The notes under the pieces: model-generated | Database searches by the model: none | Seen by the model: the letters and a program-made list of their open reading frames with translations, nothing else | Told to the model about the DNA's origin: nothing | Part shown: positions 43,107 to 45,490 of the stretch, piece by piece | How the letters are laid out: every line of letters starts with the position of its first letter | How positions within the stretch are numbered: the stretch's first letter is position 1 | Program-made: the position numbers and the translations under genes | Origin: an uncultured Pseudomonadota bacterium | Lineage (GTDB): Bacteria > Pseudomonadota > Alphaproteobacteria > Rs-D84 | Direction of reading: 5' to 3' | DNA length: 45,490 nucleotides | Assembly (NCBI GenBank): GCA_902788485.1 | Contig: CADAKI010000005.1 | Coordinates: forward strand, 1-45,490

Positions 43107-45490
43107 ATGAAAAAATTTGGATTTTTTGCGTTTTTCTGCGGATTGTGTGGGGCTGCGTGGGCCGCGGCCAGCATCCGTGCAAGTTCCGTTCCATTGTCCG
43201 GCGGAACAAGTGTCAGCACGCCCAAAGTCACGGTTTCCACAATATCAACAACCCCCGATTCGGATGCAAGCCAGAAACAATCAAATGTTTCCAACATTGA
43301 CATCAACACATCGCGTATTGCATTTACATCGCCTTTGGCAAAAACAAACCGTTATCATGTCCCGGGTTCTAATTCTGGTGGCGGCACAGTCACACCAAAC
43401 ACATCAAATACAGAACAAGAAATTGCGGCCATGCAACGACAAATTGACGAATTGGTTCGCAAACAAACTCAAATACAGGACAACTTGCCAACAACCGTTC
43501 AAACCGCAATCAAAAATTCAGATTTAACAAAAAACGACAGTTTTAACGATGCTATTTCTGAACTGCAAGAATCTGTTATTTCGGATTCTGCCATTGATTC
43601 TAAAATAAACGAAAAACTTGTAGAACAGGGTATCGTTGATACCGGCGGTAATTTATTGGTCGCAACAACTGATGAAATTCAACCGATTCCATTATCACAA
43701 AAACTAGAAAGTACTTTGGCGGTAAAGTTTGCTAAAAAGGCCGATTTAACCCCAAGTAAAATTGCAACAAATATTGCGAACGATAATACGGCGGTGACGA
43801 CATTGTCTAATCGCATCGGCACAGATGAAAATACCGTTAAAAATTTAATTAAATCAGATTTACAAAAACGCGGAATTGTCGACAATAATAATCAATTACA
43901 AGTTGCGACAAAATCTGAATTGCCGGTTATTAATACAGAAACTGTGTCTGCTGTATTACAAAACACACCTGCATTTGATAATTTGGTCACGCAAAATTTG
44001 ACCAACCGGGGCATTTATGATGCAAACAATCAGTTACAACTGATAAAAAAATCTGAAATTACACCGGATTTTTTGGCAACAAAACTTGATTCCAAATATG
44101 CAAAAACCGGCGACATAACAACACTGTCAAACCGTTTATCAACAATCCAAGACGGCGACGAAAATACATCCGGCAGTATCGCAAACAAATTAAAAACTGC
44201 TGGATTTGCGAGCATATCTGATATCACCCCGGAATCTTTGAGTCAAAAGTTAGATGGTGTATATGTTCGCCCCAGTGCGATTACACCAACCGCATTATCC
44301 GATAAATTGGAAAACATTTTTGTCACACCAACAGAATTGAGCAATAAAAATTTTGCAACAAGTTCCAATTTAAATGATTTATCAAACAGAATATCTGACA
44401 CAATTAATACATTGGCAACCAAAACCGAGGTTTCTGAACTAGACAAGCGTTTTGCAAAACAGATTGATGTGACACCCGAAAAGATTGCAACCGCAATCGC
44501 AGGCAGTTCCGCCGCCCAAGAAACATTATCTGGAAAAATTGGACCAAATGCCGACCAAGTAAATAATATCGTCACTGAAAAATTAAAACGCAAAGGTATT
44601 TTAAGTAATGACAACAACGAAACATTACAGGTGGCAACCAAAGATGAAATCAACAATACCAATGCAACAATTTCATCTGTACAAAACGACATCACAAACC
44701 TGCAAACCCAGGCCAACACAATCGCCAACAACCAATTAACGCGTACAGATGTTGAAAACACCATAAAATCCGTAGATTTAACAACAGAAAACAACAAATT
44801 GAAAAATAAATTGGCGGCACTAGACGCAATCGATGCCAAGGTTATTACCGCAGATAATGCCGACGATGTATTAAAAGACAAATATGCAACAAAAGCATTG
44901 GAATCAACCGTTGCAAACCTGGATGGCGATATAACAAATCAAAACAGTTTATTATATAAAATAAAAAACAACCCTGAAATTCGCACCGCATTAAAAGGTG
45001 ACCCGGGTACTGGCGGTTCGGCATACATACCTGTATTGGATGATGATGGCAATTTATCTTGGCAAGATGAAAAAGGCGCAACTATCACATCGTTGGGCAC
45101 AAAAAACATACGCGGACAACAAGGAACACCCGGTCAAGACGGCGCAACATTTGTTCCAATATTTAATTCAGAAACCGGCAAAATCAGTTGGACCCGTGGG
45201 ACATCTGGTCAAACACCGTCTGACATGAAAATTGCAAAAACGGATTCAGAATTGGGCGAATTGGTCACAGACAAAATTTCCAAGGATACAACATTTGCAA
45301 AAAAGACAGATATATTTACCGACGGAACCACAACATTAAAAACAGGTCTATTACCGTCCGACCTTGTTCGAACCAATACATTAAACGATTATGCAAAAAC
45401 AACTGATGTATTCGAAAATGGTAAATTGATTGCATCAAAATTACCATCCGGCATCATAACCGACAGTAATTTAGACGATGTGATAAGTGC
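43107..45490 (+). CDS. Fibre-like exported protein B, paralog of A (cut by window end)
   Basis: ATG 43107 (MKKFGFFAFFCGLCGAAWAA) follows GAGGGAAGG. 794 codons lie in the window without a stop. After the signal peptide come a Ser/Thr/Asn linker and a long series of repeats of the form DxxPxxIATxIA...IG...N.LK.GI.DNNNQLQVATKSE. These include a block (44,470-44,640) closely matching protein A at 40,121-40,290. G-X-Y patches (GDPGTGGS, GQQGTPGQDG) lead into FVPIFNSETGKISWTRG, matching protein A FTPSFNATTGQLSWTSS. The four Cys modules of A are absent from the part visible here. The function is inferred as a surface fibre. Confidence 0.78.
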   Translation, partial: MKKFGFFAFFCGLCGAAWAAASIRASSVPLSGGTSVSTPKVTVSTISTTPDSDASQKQSNVSNIDINTSRIAFTSPLAKTNRYHVPGSNSGGGTVTPNTSNTEQEIAAMQRQIDELVRKQTQIQDNLPTTVQTAIKNSDLTKNDSFNDAISELQESVISDSAIDSKINEKLVEQGIVDTGGNLLVATTDEIQPIPLSQKLESTLAVKFAKKADLTPSKIATNIANDNTAVTTLSNRIGTDENTVKNLIKSDLQKRGIVDNNNQLQVATKSELPVINTETVSAVLQNTPAFDNLVTQNLTNRGIYDANNQLQLIKKSEITPDFLATKLDSKYAKTGDITTLSNRLSTIQDGDENTSGSIANKLKTAGFASISDITPESLSQKLDGVYVRPSAITPTALSDKLENIFVTPTELSNKNFATSSNLNDLSNRISDTINTLATKTEVSELDKRFAKQIDVTPEKIATAIAGSSAAQETLSGKIGPNADQVNNIVTEKLKRKGILSNDNNETLQVATKDEINNTNATISSVQNDITNLQTQANTIANNQLTRTDVENTIKSVDLTTENNKLKNKLAALDAIDAKVITADNADDVLKDKYATKALESTVANLDGDITNQNSLLYKIKNNPEIRTALKGDPGTGGSAYIPVLDDDGNLSWQDEKGATITSLGTKNIRGQQGTPGQDGATFVPIFNSETGKISWTRGTSGQTPSDMKIAKTDSELGELVTDKISKDTTFAKKTDIFTDGTTTLKTGLLPSDLVRTNTLNDYAKTTDVFENGKLIASKLPSGIITDSNLDDVIS

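Noticed and set aside
38970..45490. Phage tail-fibre genes / prophage
   Set aside because: The collagen-like and coiled-coil repeats suggested it, but both proteins have signal peptides and no capsid, tail, integrase or lysis genes lie nearby.

Overview
The window looks like chromosomal DNA of a low-to-moderate GC, host- or gut-associated alphaproteobacterium with a compact genome. I infer this from several features. The dnaK promoter matches the alphaproteobacterial RpoH pattern CTTG-N17-CYTATNTNNG exactly. There is an alphaproteobacterial-style XRE regulator, a long (CTC-type) ribosomal protein L25, an inner-membrane Ig/LysM protein of an alphaproteobacterial type, and a ybgC-tolQ-tolR-tolA order. 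Many genes are tightly packed housekeeping genes, but about a third of the sequence encodes large exported proteins with no clear function. No phage genes, transposases or CRISPR arrays are seen.

Layout. 1-1,079: the start of an exported protein (minus strand, running off the left edge), then an unusual non-coding block of three 74-bp tandem units and a partial tRNA-Gly duplicate beside an intact tRNA-Gly(CCC). 1,132-4,094 (minus): a small unknown gene, rfbA, and a two-gene unit with an Ig/LysM envelope protein. 4,199-5,775 (plus): a phosphofructokinase of the Pfp/PfkA superfamily and a Cys/His-rich small protein. 5,824-12,007 is mostly minus: dnaK, a glycosyltransferase, rplY, rsmD and gpmI, with tadA on plus. 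12,121-12,579 (plus): an XRE regulator. 12,634-24,084 (minus): two exported Cys-containing proteins, two small unknown genes, and a secA-dnaE-rsmH operon. 24,220-24,842 (plus): a small gene and rnpB. 24,875-32,632 (minus): a 1311-aa exported repeat protein downstream of a hydrolase-like protein-ruvB-ybgC-tolQ-tolR-tolA operon. 32,769-37,364 (plus): an exported protein, an OmpR/EnvZ-type two-component pair and argS. 37,401-38,288 (minus): a CorA-type transporter. 38,452-45,490 (plus): a small membrane protein and two paralogous, fibre-like exported proteins with collagen-like (G-X-Y) patches. They are separated by tRNA-Pro(GGG), and the second is cut by the window end.

How it fits together. 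The housekeeping genes cover replication and repair (dnaE, ruvB), translation (argS, rplY, rsmD, rsmH, tadA, two tRNAs), RNA processing (rnpB), protein export and folding (secA, dnaK) and glycolysis (pfk/pfp, gpmI). The remaining genes point to a heavily invested envelope: the Tol energising complex, a two-component system co-directional with an exported protein, and very long Cys-rich or coiled-coil/collagen-like exported proteins. The most interesting signals are the tRNA-Gly-like 74-bp repeat with a covarying hairpin, the twin promoter-leader shared by the two fibre-like paralogs, a hydrolase-fold protein that has lost its catalytic Ser and His, and an unusually short TolQ. All calls rest on reading the sequence and on recalled family knowledge; no database search was run.
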